Shown here one piece after another: positions 1 through 7,318 of a DNA stretch of 64,000 bases (the first letter of the stretch is position 1; each line of letters opens with the position of its first letter). The notes under the pieces were generated by a model, which was given only the letters and a program-made list of their open reading frames with translations, ran no database searches and was not told the origin of the DNA. The DNA is taken from contig CALHWB010000040.1 in the NCBI GenBank assembly GCA_938036835.1, forward strand, positions 1 through 64,000, read 5' to 3'. Origin of the DNA: an uncultured Propionibacterium sp. GTDB lineage: Bacteria; Actinomycetota; Actinomycetes; Propionibacteriales; Propionibacteriaceae. Both the position numbers and the translations under genes were made by a program.

Positions 1-97
1 AACCCCTGACCTCTTCCATGCCATGGAAGCGCGCTACCAACTGCGCCATAGCCCCAAATAGGAGGCCACCGCTCACGCGGCGACTGCCCTAGGCTAG

Positions 98-114
98 CGC
101 ACCTTTCGGGTGCG
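98..114 (-). terminator. Candidate terminator of the TetR gene
   Basis: Inverted repeat CGCACC / GGTGCG around a five-base loop, just beyond the stop of the TetR gene. There is no clear T-tract. The placement fits a stem-loop terminator, but the short stem leaves this tentative. Confidence 0.35.
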
Positions 115-121
115 ATCCAAA

Positions 122-673
122 TCAGCCTTGGTGCTCCACTCCGGCCAGAATCAACTCGATACCGGAGGCGAAGGTGGCCACATCGCTGGGACGGGCCTCG
201 CCCGGGGCCGGACGACCATAGCGTTCCCAGTCGAGGCGAGCCTGTTCGCCGGCAACATGGCCAAGCACAAAGTGCAGCAACGTGGTTGCCGCGGCCTCGG
301 CCTGGTCCGGGGACAGCCCCGCAGCGGCGAACAGCACCCGCGGATGGGCGATCACATCGGTGGTCAACAATCCGAAGGCCCGGGCGGTGGCTACCAATTC
401 CCCAGAATCCCGGTGCAGCAGCAGCGCGGCCCGCAGGCCATGCGCCCAGTCGGCCACGGCGGGACGCCAGCGGCCCAGCGGCGCAGGCACTTCGGTTAGC
501 ACCAGATCGGCGATCGCCGCGAGCAGGGTCTGCTTGTCGGGCACGTGGTGATATAACGCGCTGGGCTGCACCTCAAGCGACTGGGCGATACGGCGCATAC
601 TCAAATCGGCAAGCCCGTATTCGTCCAACAGGCCCAAGCCGGCCCGAACCACCTGATCGCGCGTCAATGCCAC
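122..673 (-). CDS. bioQ: TetR-family repressor, probably BioQ (biotin regulator)
   Basis: A 183-residue one-component repressor starting at GTG 673. Residues 1-50 form the TetR-type DNA-binding domain, with the recognition helix around SALYHHVPDKQTLL. The rest is an all-helical ligand-binding and dimerisation domain of normal length. It is divergent from bioB, and the shared 157-bp gap holds a perfect TGAAC-N3-GTTCA palindrome of the type bound by actinobacterial BioQ. The TetR family is clear from sequence; the BioQ identity is inferred from context and operator. Another TetR regulator that merely sits beside bioB is the alternative. Confidence 0.75.
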   Translation of the reverse strand: MALTRDQVVRAGLGLLDEYGLADLSMRRIAQSLEVQPSALYHHVPDKQTLLAAIADLVLTEVPAPLGRWRPAVADWAHGLRAALLLHRDSGELVATARAFGLLTTDVIAHPRVLFAAAGLSPDQAEAAATTLLHFVLGHVAGEQARLDWERYGRPAPGEARPSDVATFASGIELILAGVEHQG

Positions 674-734
674 GACCGAAACGCTACCGCGCCGCCTGTC
701 TCAGCGTCGCAGATGGACAACATTCGCTCCAAGG

Positions 735-747
735 TGAACGCTGTTCA
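735..747. promoter_or_regulatory. BioQ-type operator palindrome
   Basis: Perfect dyad TGAACGCTGTTCA (TGAAC-N3-GTTCA) between the divergent TetR gene and bioB. The described BioQ site in Corynebacterium is close to TGAAC-N3-GTTAC. The box lies where the -35 region would fall for a possible bioB -10 element TAGCCT at 757-762, so bound repressor would block polymerase. Confidence 0.75.
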
Positions 748-830
748 ATTTATTGCTAGCCTGCTGTTGTGTCCACCACCTATGCCCTGACCGTCTCCAG
801 CGCCCGGAACAGGCACCATAAGGAGCAATC

Positions 831-1913
831 GTGAACCTCGACGAACTGGTAACCACCGCCTTGACCGGCGAACCGGTCACCCGCGAGCAGGCGCTGCAAA
901 TCCTGCAGGCCTCAGACGCCGACACCATGCCCATAGTCGCGGCCGCCGGCCGGGTACGCAAACACTTCTTCGGCAACTCGATAGCCCTGAATTACCTGGT
1001 CAACATCAAGTCCGGGTTGTGTCCCGAGAATTGCAGCTATTGTTCCCAGGCTCTCGGGTCGGCAGCCGACATTCTGCGCTACAACTGGTTGAGCCCTGAA
1101 GAGATCCGTCGGTCGGTGGCCGCGGGCATCGCCGGTGGGGCCAGCACCGTCTGCCTGGTCGCCTCCGGCCGGGGCCCAGCCAAGCGGGAGGTGGAAAAGG
1201 TCGCCCGCATCGTAGCCGACATCCACCGTGACCATCCGCAGGTCAAGATCTGCACCTGCCTGGGCTTCCTGGACGACGAGAAGGCAGAACGACTCATCGA
1301 AGCCGGCTCCAACCGCTACAACCACAATCTGAACACCTCCCGGGCACGCTACGAGAGCATCTGCAGCACCCACGGCTACGAAGATCGCGTACAGACCGTC
1401 GCGGCGGCCACCAGGGCGGGCCTGTCGTCCTGTTCCGGCCTGATCGCCGGCATGGGCGAGTCGGACGAAGACCTAGTGGACGTAGTCTTCGCGCTGCGCG
1501 AAATCGGCGCCGATTCGGTACCGGTCAACTTCCTGTTGCCCTTCGAAGGCACCCCGCTGGCCGGCCGGCAGGAACTCAACCCGCTGCGCTGCCTGCGGAT
1601 CTTGGCCATGGTGCGTTTCGTCCACCCCAATACCGAGGTGCGTTCAGCCGCCGGCCGCGAATATCACCTGCGCAGCCTGCAACCACTAGCGCTGGAGATC
1701 TGCAATTCGATCTTCCTGGGCGACTACCTCACCAGCGAAGGCCAAGCCGGCGCCGCCGACCTGGCGATGATCGCCGATCTGGGCTTTGAAGTGGTCGGCC
1801 GGATCGAGCCCGGCGGCGTCTGCACCGGGTCTGATGGCGAACGACTGGCTGCCGTGCTGGACGCCGCCGGAGTCCCGCTGCGGCACCGCGGTGCCGGTGC
1901 ACCCGTCGGCTGA
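831..1913 (+). CDS. bioB: Biotin synthase BioB
   Basis: Radical SAM enzyme that inserts sulfur into dethiobiotin in the last step of biotin synthesis. The 360 residues include the SAM-cluster motif CPENCSYC (Cys64, Cys68, Cys71), and later the VNFLPFEGTPL-type BioB signature appears with one inserted residue. The start is GTG at 831, six bases after AAGGAG (820-825). No other bio gene lies next to it, so the rest of the pathway must be elsewhere or the precursor is imported. Regulation is probably by the neighbouring TetR protein through the palindrome at 735-747. It ends 23 bp from the converging phosphatase gene. Confidence 0.95.
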   Translation: MNLDELVTTALTGEPVTREQALQILQASDADTMPIVAAAGRVRKHFFGNSIALNYLVNIKSGLCPENCSYCSQALGSAADILRYNWLSPEEIRRSVAAGIAGGASTVCLVASGRGPAKREVEKVARIVADIHRDHPQVKICTCLGFLDDEKAERLIEAGSNRYNHNLNTSRARYESICSTHGYEDRVQTVAAATRAGLSSCSGLIAGMGESDEDLVDVVFALREIGADSVPVNFLLPFEGTPLAGRQELNPLRCLRILAMVRFVHPNTEVRSAAGREYHLRSLQPLALEICNSIFLGDYLTSEGQAGAADLAMIADLGFEVVGRIEPGGVCTGSDGERLAAVLDAAGVPLRHRGAGAPVG

Positions 1914-1936
1914 GCAGACCCCGCCCTATCTCCCGG

Positions 1937-2569
1937 CTACCCGGGCCGGGCGTCTGCGGTGCGTTGCCAGGCAACTAGCTTCCAGTCCCGTCCACCCCGG
2001 TGCACCAACACCGACCAGGCACAGTTGGTCAGTGTCGCCAGGGTAGTGGCGGCGTGATGATCCCAGCCAAGTAGATTGGCCACCAGCATCCGGATCGTCA
2101 ACCCATGGCTGACCACCACCACCGTACGCCCGGCGAACTCACCGGCCAGTTCCCGCAGACAGCCGGCAGCCCGCCGGCCGGTTTCCGCGCAGGTTTCCCC
2201 GGTGGGCGAACGCCGCCAATCGCGGCCAGCCGCCAGCGCCGCAGCGAACTCCGGTTCCAATGCGAAAACCTCGGTGGTCAGCATGCCCGCCCAGGATCCA
2301 ACATTGATCTCCTGCAACCGCTCATCGGTGCATACCGGCAGCCCGGTTCGCTCCGCCAGCGCCCAGGCGGTGGTCAGCGCCCGATCCAGCGGGGACGACA
2401 CGATCGCATCCGGTGCGGCGGCGGCCAGCGCCTCCGCCGCCAGAACGGCTTGCTCAAGCCCATCGGCGTTCAGCGGTTGATCGGCCTGCCCCTGGAAGCG
2501 GCATTGCAGGTTCCAATCGGTCTGCCCATGCCGCCACAGAATGAACCTGGTAACCGCCTGGTCCGGCAT
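1937..2569 (-). CDS. gpgP: Histidine phosphatase, GpgP-like
   Basis: A 210-residue histidine phosphatase with the RHGQT motif (phosphorylated His14), a second catalytic His in VVSHGLTIR, and an acidic residue in the ERLQEINVG segment. It lies 2 bp downstream of rsfS. This matches mycobacteria, where the rsfS neighbour is glucosyl-3-phosphoglycerate phosphatase GpgP, an enzyme of methylglucose lipopolysaccharide synthesis. The family is certain. The substrate is inferred from gene order, and a general phosphoglycerate-mutase-like phosphatase remains possible. Confidence 0.7.
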   Translation of the reverse strand: MPDQAVTRFILWRHGQTDWNLQCRFQGQADQPLNADGLEQAVLAAEALAAAAPDAIVSSPLDRALTTAWALAERTGLPVCTDERLQEINVGSWAGMLTTEVFALEPEFAAALAAGRDWRRSPTGETCAETGRRAAGCLRELAGEFAGRTVVVVSHGLTIRMLVANLLGWDHHAATTLATLTNCAWSVLVHRGGRDWKLVAWQRTADARPG

Positions 2570-2571
2570 CC

Positions 2572-2985
2572 TCAGTCCTCGGGATCCTCACCGGCTGCCC
2601 CTTCGGGCACGGCCAGTTCGGGATCGGCCAGTTCCAGATCGACCCGCGGGCAGTCCCGCCACAGCCTCTCCAACCCATACAGATCGCGTTCCTCGCTGTG
2701 CTGCACGTGCACCACCACATCGACGTAGTCGAGCAGCACCCAACGGTTCTCCCGATCGCCTTCCCGGCGGGTGGGCCGTAATCGCCGTACCTCGATCAGC
2801 TGCTCCTCGATCGCCGTCACGATGGCGCCCACTAGGCGTTCGTTGTTCGCGCCGACGATCAGGAAGATGTCGGTGATGGCTAAGCGCTCCGACACGTCGA
2901 AGGCGACGATGTCTAGGCCCTTCTTCCGGTTGGCTGCCCGGGCGGCCAACCGGGCGAGTTCGATGGCATTCTCGGTAGCGGTCAA
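2572..2985 (-). CDS. rsfS: Ribosomal silencing factor RsfS
   Basis: Binds ribosomal protein L14 and keeps ribosomal subunits apart when nutrients are short. It has the family core KGLDIVAFDVSERLAITD followed by the WVLLDYVDVVVHV segment. I place the start at TTG 2985, with GGGAAG just upstream, giving 137 residues, 16 bp after the nadD stop. The frame is open further upstream, but that would overlap nadD by about 90 bp and adds unconserved sequence. The acidic tail after residue 120 is typical of actinobacterial members. Confidence 0.9.
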   Translation of the reverse strand: MTATENAIELARLAARAANRKKGLDIVAFDVSERLAITDIFLIVGANNERLVGAIVTAIEEQLIEVRRLRPTRREGDRENRWVLLDYVDVVVHVQHSEERDLYGLERLWRDCPRVDLELADPELAVPEGAAGEDPED

Positions 2986-3001
2986 GTCACTTCCCAACGT
3001 G

Positions 3002-3715
3002 TCACGACAACGATTCGACGGGTCCAGCAGCCAGCACCGAACCGGTGTTGGCTGCGGTGTACAGTCCCCGCTTGGCAACATACTGGACGACACCGTCCGG
3101 CACGAGATACCACAGCGGCAAGCCGCGGGCCACGCGGGCCCGGCATTCGGTGGAACTGATCGCCAGCGCCGGCACCTCTAGATGGGTCACCTTGTCGGCC
3201 GGCAGATGGCTGAAATCCTTGCTGCTCAGGTCAACCCCGGGCCGCGAAACCCCGACGAATTGGGCCAACTCGAACAACTCCTCGGCTCCCCGCCAGGTGA
3301 GGATCGAGGCCAGCGCATCGGCGCCGGTGATGAAGTACAGTTCCACGTCGGCGCCGCGTTCCTGTTTAAGGTCGCGCAGCGTATCCACGGTGTAGGTATT
3401 GCCGGGCCGGTCGATATCCACCCGGGACACCGAGAAGCGAGGGTTGGACGCCGTGGCCACCACCGTCATCAGATAGCGATCCTCCCGGCTCGAGACCCGC
3501 CGGCCCGACTTCTGCCAGGGCACCCCGGTGGGCACGAATACCACCTCGTCCAGGCCGAACCGCGCAGCCACCTCGCTGGCAGCGACCAGGTGACCATGGT
3601 GGATCGGGTCGAAGGTGCCACCCATCACGCCCAGCTGATAGCGATGCCTACCATCGCGTACCCTGGCCAGTCCGAGATCGCGGCTGTCGCCCGCGGTTGG
3701 CGTCGGCGCGGTCAC
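3002..3715 (-). CDS. nadD: Nicotinate-nucleotide adenylyltransferase NadD
   Basis: Adenylates nicotinate mononucleotide to deamido-NAD in NAD synthesis. The nucleotidyltransferase motif GGTFDPIHHGHL is at residues 32-43 and the second signature ISSTECR is near the C-terminus. The 237 residues include about 25 extra N-terminal residues. The GTG start at 3715 overlaps the proA stop by four bases (GTGA), indicating translational coupling. The order proA-nadD-rsfS is standard in Actinomycetota. Confidence 0.93.
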   Translation of the reverse strand: MTAPTPTAGDSRDLGLARVRDGRHRYQLGVMGGTFDPIHHGHLVAASEVAARFGLDEVVFVPTGVPWQKSGRRVSSREDRYLMTVVATASNPRFSVSRVDIDRPGNTYTVDTLRDLKQERGADVELYFITGADALASILTWRGAEELFELAQFVGVSRPGVDLSSKDFSHLPADKVTHLEVPALAISSTECRARVARGLPLWYLVPDGVVQYVAKRGLYTAANTGSVLAAGPVESLS

Positions 3716-4953
3716 CTGCGAACCTGCCCCTGACCGGTAACCACATATTTCGTCGAGGTCATCTCGGCCAATCCCATTGGGCCGCGGGCATGCATCTTCT
3801 GTGTCGAGATGCCGATCTCGGCACCGAACCCGAATTCGCCGCCATCCACGAACCGGCTCGAGGTGTTCGTCAACACCACTGCGGCATCCACCTCGTTGAC
3901 GAAGCGAGTCTGTGCCCGGGCATCGTCGCTGACGATGGTCTCCGAATGCCCGGTGCCGTGTTCCCGGATATGAGTCAACGCCGCGTCCAGGTCGGGCACC
4001 ACCTTGACCGCCAGGTCCAGCGACAGATACTCCGCGTCGTACTCGCCCTCCACCGCCGGTACTATGCGCTGGTCGATCGCCACCGATTCCGGGTCGCCGT
4101 GCAAAGTCACCCCGGCAGCGGTCAACTCATCGACTGCCTGCGGCAGGAATGTTCCGGCCACCTGCCGATGCACCAGCAGGGTCTCCAGCGCATTGCAGAC
4201 GCTGGGCCGCTGGGTCTTGGCATTGACGATGATGGGCAGGGCGATCTTGGGGTCGGCTGCCGCGTCCACGAACAGGTGACAGTTGCCGGTGCCGGTTTCG
4301 ATCACCGGAACCTGCGATCCGCTGACAACCGCACCGATCAGGCCCGCGCCACCGCGGGGGATGAGCACATCGATCAGGCCGCGGGCCTGCATCATCCCGG
4401 CGGTGGTCTCGTGCCCGCCTTCGACCAGTGCAACCGCGTCATCGGGCAGCCCAGCCGCCGTCAGACCGGCCCGGAGTGCCTGAACGATAACCCGGTTGGA
4501 ATCCACCGCGCTGGAACTGCCCCGCAGCAGACTCGCATTGCCGGATTTCAGGCAGATCCCGGCGGCGTCTGCGGTCACATTCGGCCTGGCCTCATAGATG
4601 ATGCCGATCACCCCGAGCGGGACGCGCACCTGATCGACACGCACCCCGTTAGGCAACCGCCACCCCCGTAGCACCTCCCCGACCGGATCGGGTAGCGCGG
4701 CGAGTGCATGCAACCCGTCGGCCATCGCCATCACCCGGCCGCGATCCAACGCCAATCGGTCGATCGATGCCTCCCCGATGCCTGCGGCGCGCGCCCGGGC
4801 TACATCACCGGCATTGGCGGCCAGGATCTCCTCGGTCGCCGTGGTGAGCGCATTGGCCATCGCGCGCAGCCCGGCATCCTTGTGGGCCCGATCGGTCACC
4901 GCTAGGCCGCGTGCCGCGATGCGGGCGGCCCGGGCGAGCTCAGCTACGTTCAT
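3712..4953 (-). CDS. proA: Gamma-glutamyl phosphate reductase ProA
   Basis: Reduces glutamyl 5-phosphate to glutamate semialdehyde in proline synthesis. It is an aldehyde-dehydrogenase-fold enzyme with the catalytic Cys in QRPSVCNALETLL and the typical VPVIETGTGNCH and FGFGAEIGISTQK segments. I start it at ATG 4953 (MNVAELARAA), giving 413 residues. The open frame runs about 200 bp further upstream but into the PhnD-like gene with unrelated sequence. It is separated from proB by the three-gene sensor operon. Confidence 0.95.
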   Translation of the reverse strand: MNVAELARAARIAARGLAVTDRAHKDAGLRAMANALTTATEEILAANAGDVARARAAGIGEASIDRLALDRGRVMAMADGLHALAALPDPVGEVLRGWRLPNGVRVDQVRVPLGVIGIIYEARPNVTADAAGICLKSGNASLLRGSSSAVDSNRVIVQALRAGLTAAGLPDDAVALVEGGHETTAGMMQARGLIDVLIPRGGAGLIGAVVSGSQVPVIETGTGNCHLFVDAAADPKIALPIIVNAKTQRPSVCNALETLLVHRQVAGTFLPQAVDELTAAGVTLHGDPESVAIDQRIVPAVEGEYDAEYLSLDLAVKVVPDLDAALTHIREHGTGHSETIVSDDARAQTRFVNEVDAAVVLTNTSSRFVDGGEFGFGAEIGISTQKMHARGPMGLAEMTSTKYVVTGQGQVRR

Positions 4954-5006
4954 GCAGTAACTGTAGTGGGCACTCGCCCGGGCGTCGCAAACCGCATCCC
5001 TGATGC

Positions 5007-5759
5007 TCAGATATCGGCCAGGGCATCCACCAGATCGATCATGAACTCGACATCCTCCTGGGTCAATCGCCGCCAGCCATTCGGGGCGCCGAGTGCCTTG
5101 CTGAGTCCCAGATCCGCTGGGTCGGAGTTCATGGCTTCCAGCCCCTGCCACAAGATGTCAACCTGATCGGCCATCTGCGGACTGGCCAGCATGGAATGCC
5201 GCAATACATAGATGCGGCTGGTGACCAGCACCCGCATCTGACGGGTGATCACCGCGGACAGTTCCTCGAAGGCCTCCCTGGGCAAGAACCCGGCCTGCAC
5301 ATCCCCGTTCAGGATCGCCTTGGCCACCAGTACGGGGTTCGGTTTGATCGAAACCTCGATGGCCCCGGGTGGCAGATCGGAGGGCTCGAGCAGGATTCGG
5401 CAGATCCGCTCGACATCCGGCGAATCGGTGGCCGCCACGGTCAACCGACCCGAGATGAGGTTGGGGTCTTGCAGTTCGCTGTCCGCGGAAACCACGATGG
5501 TCGCCTCGTTCGAGACCTCGCGCGGTGCGGCCACCGGCAGGTAGCCGTGGTCACGGACCAGCTTGGCGGTGTCGGCCGCGTTAGCGAACACCAAGTCGGC
5601 CCGGCCGGCGGCGAAGGCGGCATGCAGATCGGCGAAATCGGAATAGGCGGTGGCGTGGAACGATTCGCCCGTGATCCGCTGGATCTTGGTGTTGAATATG
5701 AACCAGTCGGTCACATTCTTGATATTCACATCGGGGCTGATGGCCAATTGACGAGTCAT
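5007..5759 (-). CDS. PhnD-like substrate-binding protein lacking a signal peptide
   Basis: A 250-residue periplasmic-binding-protein-fold protein. It resembles the PhnD group (phosphate/phosphonate binding), with segments such as FADLHAAFAAGRADLVFANA and VAKAILNGDVQAGFLP. It has no signal peptide, lipobox or neighbouring permease or ATPase, so it is probably a cytoplasmic ligand sensor rather than a transporter part. The start overlaps the PAS gene stop by four bases (ATGA). I infer a role as ligand-binding or output partner of the PAS and roadblock proteins. The ligand is unknown, and the fold call itself rests on motif resemblance. Confidence 0.7.
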   Translation of the reverse strand: MTRQLAISPDVNIKNVTDWFIFNTKIQRITGESFHATAYSDFADLHAAFAAGRADLVFANAADTAKLVRDHGYLPVAAPREVSNEATIVVSADSELQDPNLISGRLTVAATDSPDVERICRILLEPSDLPPGAIEVSIKPNPVLVAKAILNGDVQAGFLPREAFEELSAVITRQMRVLVTSRIYVLRHSMLASPQMADQVDILWQGLEAMNSDPADLGLSKALGAPNGWRRLTQEDVEFMIDLVDALADI

Positions 5760-6250
5760 TCGCTCAGCCCCCTCCGGCCGCGCAGGGCGGCATAGGCGGC
5801 CTCGGCCTCGGCTATCTTGGCACGCGAAGGTTCGCGGCGAACCGAGGTGTGGCCAACTATCTGACCGTTACGCACCTTCGGAATCACCACCGCATGCACC
5901 CAGTAGAAACCACCATCCTTGCGATGGTTCTTGACATAGCCGTGCCAGCGTCGTCCCTGCGAAACGGTATCCCACAGATCGGCAAATGCCGCGGCCGGCA
6001 TATCCGGATGCCGCAAAATAGCATGTGGCGAACCGAGCAGTTCCTCACGGGAATATCCGGACATCCGAACGAAGGCATCATTGCACATGGTGATGATGCC
6101 ATCCACATCGGTCTGCGACACAATCAATTCGCCGCGCGGGAACAAGGTTTCCCTATCGGTGACATAGATGATTCTCGAACTGCCATCATGGAAATTGAGG
6201 GTCACGCGACGACCCTCCCCCACAACATCTGCGGGGGTCATGTCCTTCAT
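5756..6250 (-). CDS. Stand-alone Aer-type PAS protein (likely FAD redox sensor)
   Basis: A 164-residue single PAS domain very like the N-terminal sensor of the aerotaxis receptor Aer. It has GYSREELLGSPH, RHPDMP (Arg80, His81, Asp83), Trp102, and KNHRKDGGFYWV. In Aer the equivalent Arg, His, Asp and Trp hold FAD. Here the PAS is followed only by a short helix rich in Ala and Glu, with no HAMP, methyl-accepting, kinase or cyclase domain. It must therefore signal through a partner. It is coupled by ATGA overlap to the PhnD-like gene and starts 5 bp after the roadblock gene. FAD binding is inferred. Confidence 0.8.
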   Translation of the reverse strand: MKDMTPADVVGEGRRVTLNFHDGSSRIIYVTDRETLFPRGELIVSQTDVDGIITMCNDAFVRMSGYSREELLGSPHAILRHPDMPAAAFADLWDTVSQGRRWHGYVKNHRKDGGFYWVHAVVIPKVRNGQIVGHTSVRREPSRAKIAEAEAAYAALRGRRGLSE

Positions 6251-6255
6251 ATCGA

Positions 6256-6624
6256 TTACCTCAGGTAATCGGCGAGTTGACGAGCGGTGACCTTCATCTC
6301 ATAGAGCAGCAGGCCCAGCTTGGCGTCCTCGGTGGAGATGACCTCGAGAACCGTTTCCCGGCCCGCCTGCATCAAGATCACATAGCCCCCGCTGCCCTTC
6401 ACCAGCAGCTGTTCCATATCGCCGCGCTGTAGTTCGCTGACAATACGTGACCCCATGGATAGCGCCGCTGCGCCCATGGCAGCCACCCGGTCTTCATCGG
6501 CTCGCCCGCCCAGCGCAGAGGCCAATGGCAGACCGTCCATGGTCACCAATACGGCACCCTCGACATCCGGCGAACTTTTGGTCAATGCTTGCAAAGCACC
6601 GACGATGTGGTCGTTGCGCGACAT
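6256..6624 (-). CDS. Roadblock/LC7-domain protein
   Basis: A 122-residue protein with the roadblock/LC7 fold: SSPDVEGAVLVTMDGLPLAS, then a long helix, then a beta hairpin (YVILMQAGRETVLEVIS). Such proteins usually regulate Ras-like or MglA-like GTPases, but no GTPase gene is present here. The start is ATG 6624 (MSRNDHIVGAL), directly after GGGGGA. An upstream in-frame extension lacks conserved sequence. It is the first gene of the roadblock-PAS-PhnD operon and has a long untranslated region ahead of it. Confidence 0.85.
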   Translation of the reverse strand: MSRNDHIVGALQALTKSSPDVEGAVLVTMDGLPLASALGGRADEDRVAAMGAAALSMGSRIVSELQRGDMEQLLVKGSGGYVILMQAGRETVLEVISTEDAKLGLLLYEMKVTARQLADYLR

Positions 6625-6851
6625 GCTTCCCCCAAATAGAGATTCTTCGGTGTCGCCGGCCCGCCAAAGGACCGGTCCACCAGGATGAGCTTCCCCACCC
6701 ATCCGTGAGGAAAGGCTAGGGAATTCCCGCCGTCAGCGCAATTGGAAGACCCTCGCCCAACCCTGGGAACGCCCCCGGTCGCGGTAGACGAGTGCGCCTC
6801 CGAGGCCGGGATGCGCGGCCGTGGAGTGCCTCCCTCGGCCGGCATGGGCGC

Positions 6852-6872
6852 GATTCGTATCTCAATACGATC
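6852..6872. promoter_or_regulatory. Dyad, possible operator
   Basis: Imperfect palindrome GATTCGTAT-CTCA-ATACGATC, with arms that match except for one bulged T. It lies about 230 bp upstream of the roadblock start. The AT-rich arms stand out in GC-rich surroundings, which suits a protein binding site. There is no neighbouring regulator gene to assign it to. Confidence 0.35.
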
Positions 6873-7006
6873 CCATAAAATCGTCTCTGACAAGCACCGT
6901 AGACGATTAACCGGACGACCGGGCGGGGTTTCGCCGGGTTCAGGCGCCGGCGCAAGGGATCCTCCCGGATAGTCAGCCAACCGGCCAGTAGGGTCGCCGG
7001 GCAGCC

Positions 7007-7061
7007 GCTTGGCAACTTCGGAAACCCTAAAGTCCAACTCACAACCCGAGAACTGCCAAGC
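7007..7061 (-). promoter_or_regulatory. Possible structured leader element
   Basis: Perfect 8-bp inverted repeat (7007-7014 with 7054-7061) enclosing 39 bases, in the leader region of the sensor operon. Transcribed on the minus strand it could close a stem over an internal loop domain. No known class was recognised, and chance occurrence in GC-rich DNA is possible. Confidence 0.25.
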
Positions 7062-7318
7062 CCGGCACCGGAGGCCGATTGAGTCGGGGGCGCCATACCG
7101 CTGGGCCGGACCGATGAGGCAGTACCCGGACCGCCGAATTCGCCGCGCTCAGCGCGAACCCCCAAGCCGGTGGTGACTACGACGCATTGTGGCCGGCAAT
7201 GACCATCCAGGCGAGAACGAACCGGCGCCGTTCCGGGCACGAACGATCCACGGCAATCCAGGCTTCGCAAAGCTGGCCCCACCGGCGCAACCGAATCGGC
7301 TTGGCGCACCGATGGGCA

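Larger units (their letters stand above)
6625..7318. other. Long non-coding stretch upstream of the sensor operon
   Basis: This 694-bp stretch between proB and the roadblock gene has no convincing gene. The open frames in it show low-complexity, shadow-like translation. Visible structure comprises an 8-bp inverted repeat (GCTTGGCA at 7007-7014, TGCCAAGC at 7054-7061) and a dyad at 6852-6872. It probably holds the operon's promoter and a structured leader. I compared it by eye with common riboswitch cores (TPP, cobalamin, SAM, c-di-GMP) and found no match. Confidence 0.5.

Noticed and set aside
5007..5759. Reading the PhnD-like gene as a phosphonate ABC transporter component
   Set aside because: No signal peptide and no permease or ATPase gene nearby; coupling to the PAS gene points elsewhere.
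6716..7309. Open frame of 197 codons on the minus strand in the 0.7-kb leader
   Set aside because: Arg- and Pro-rich with no recognisable domain, and it ignores the inverted repeats. More likely non-coding, though a decayed gene cannot be fully excluded.
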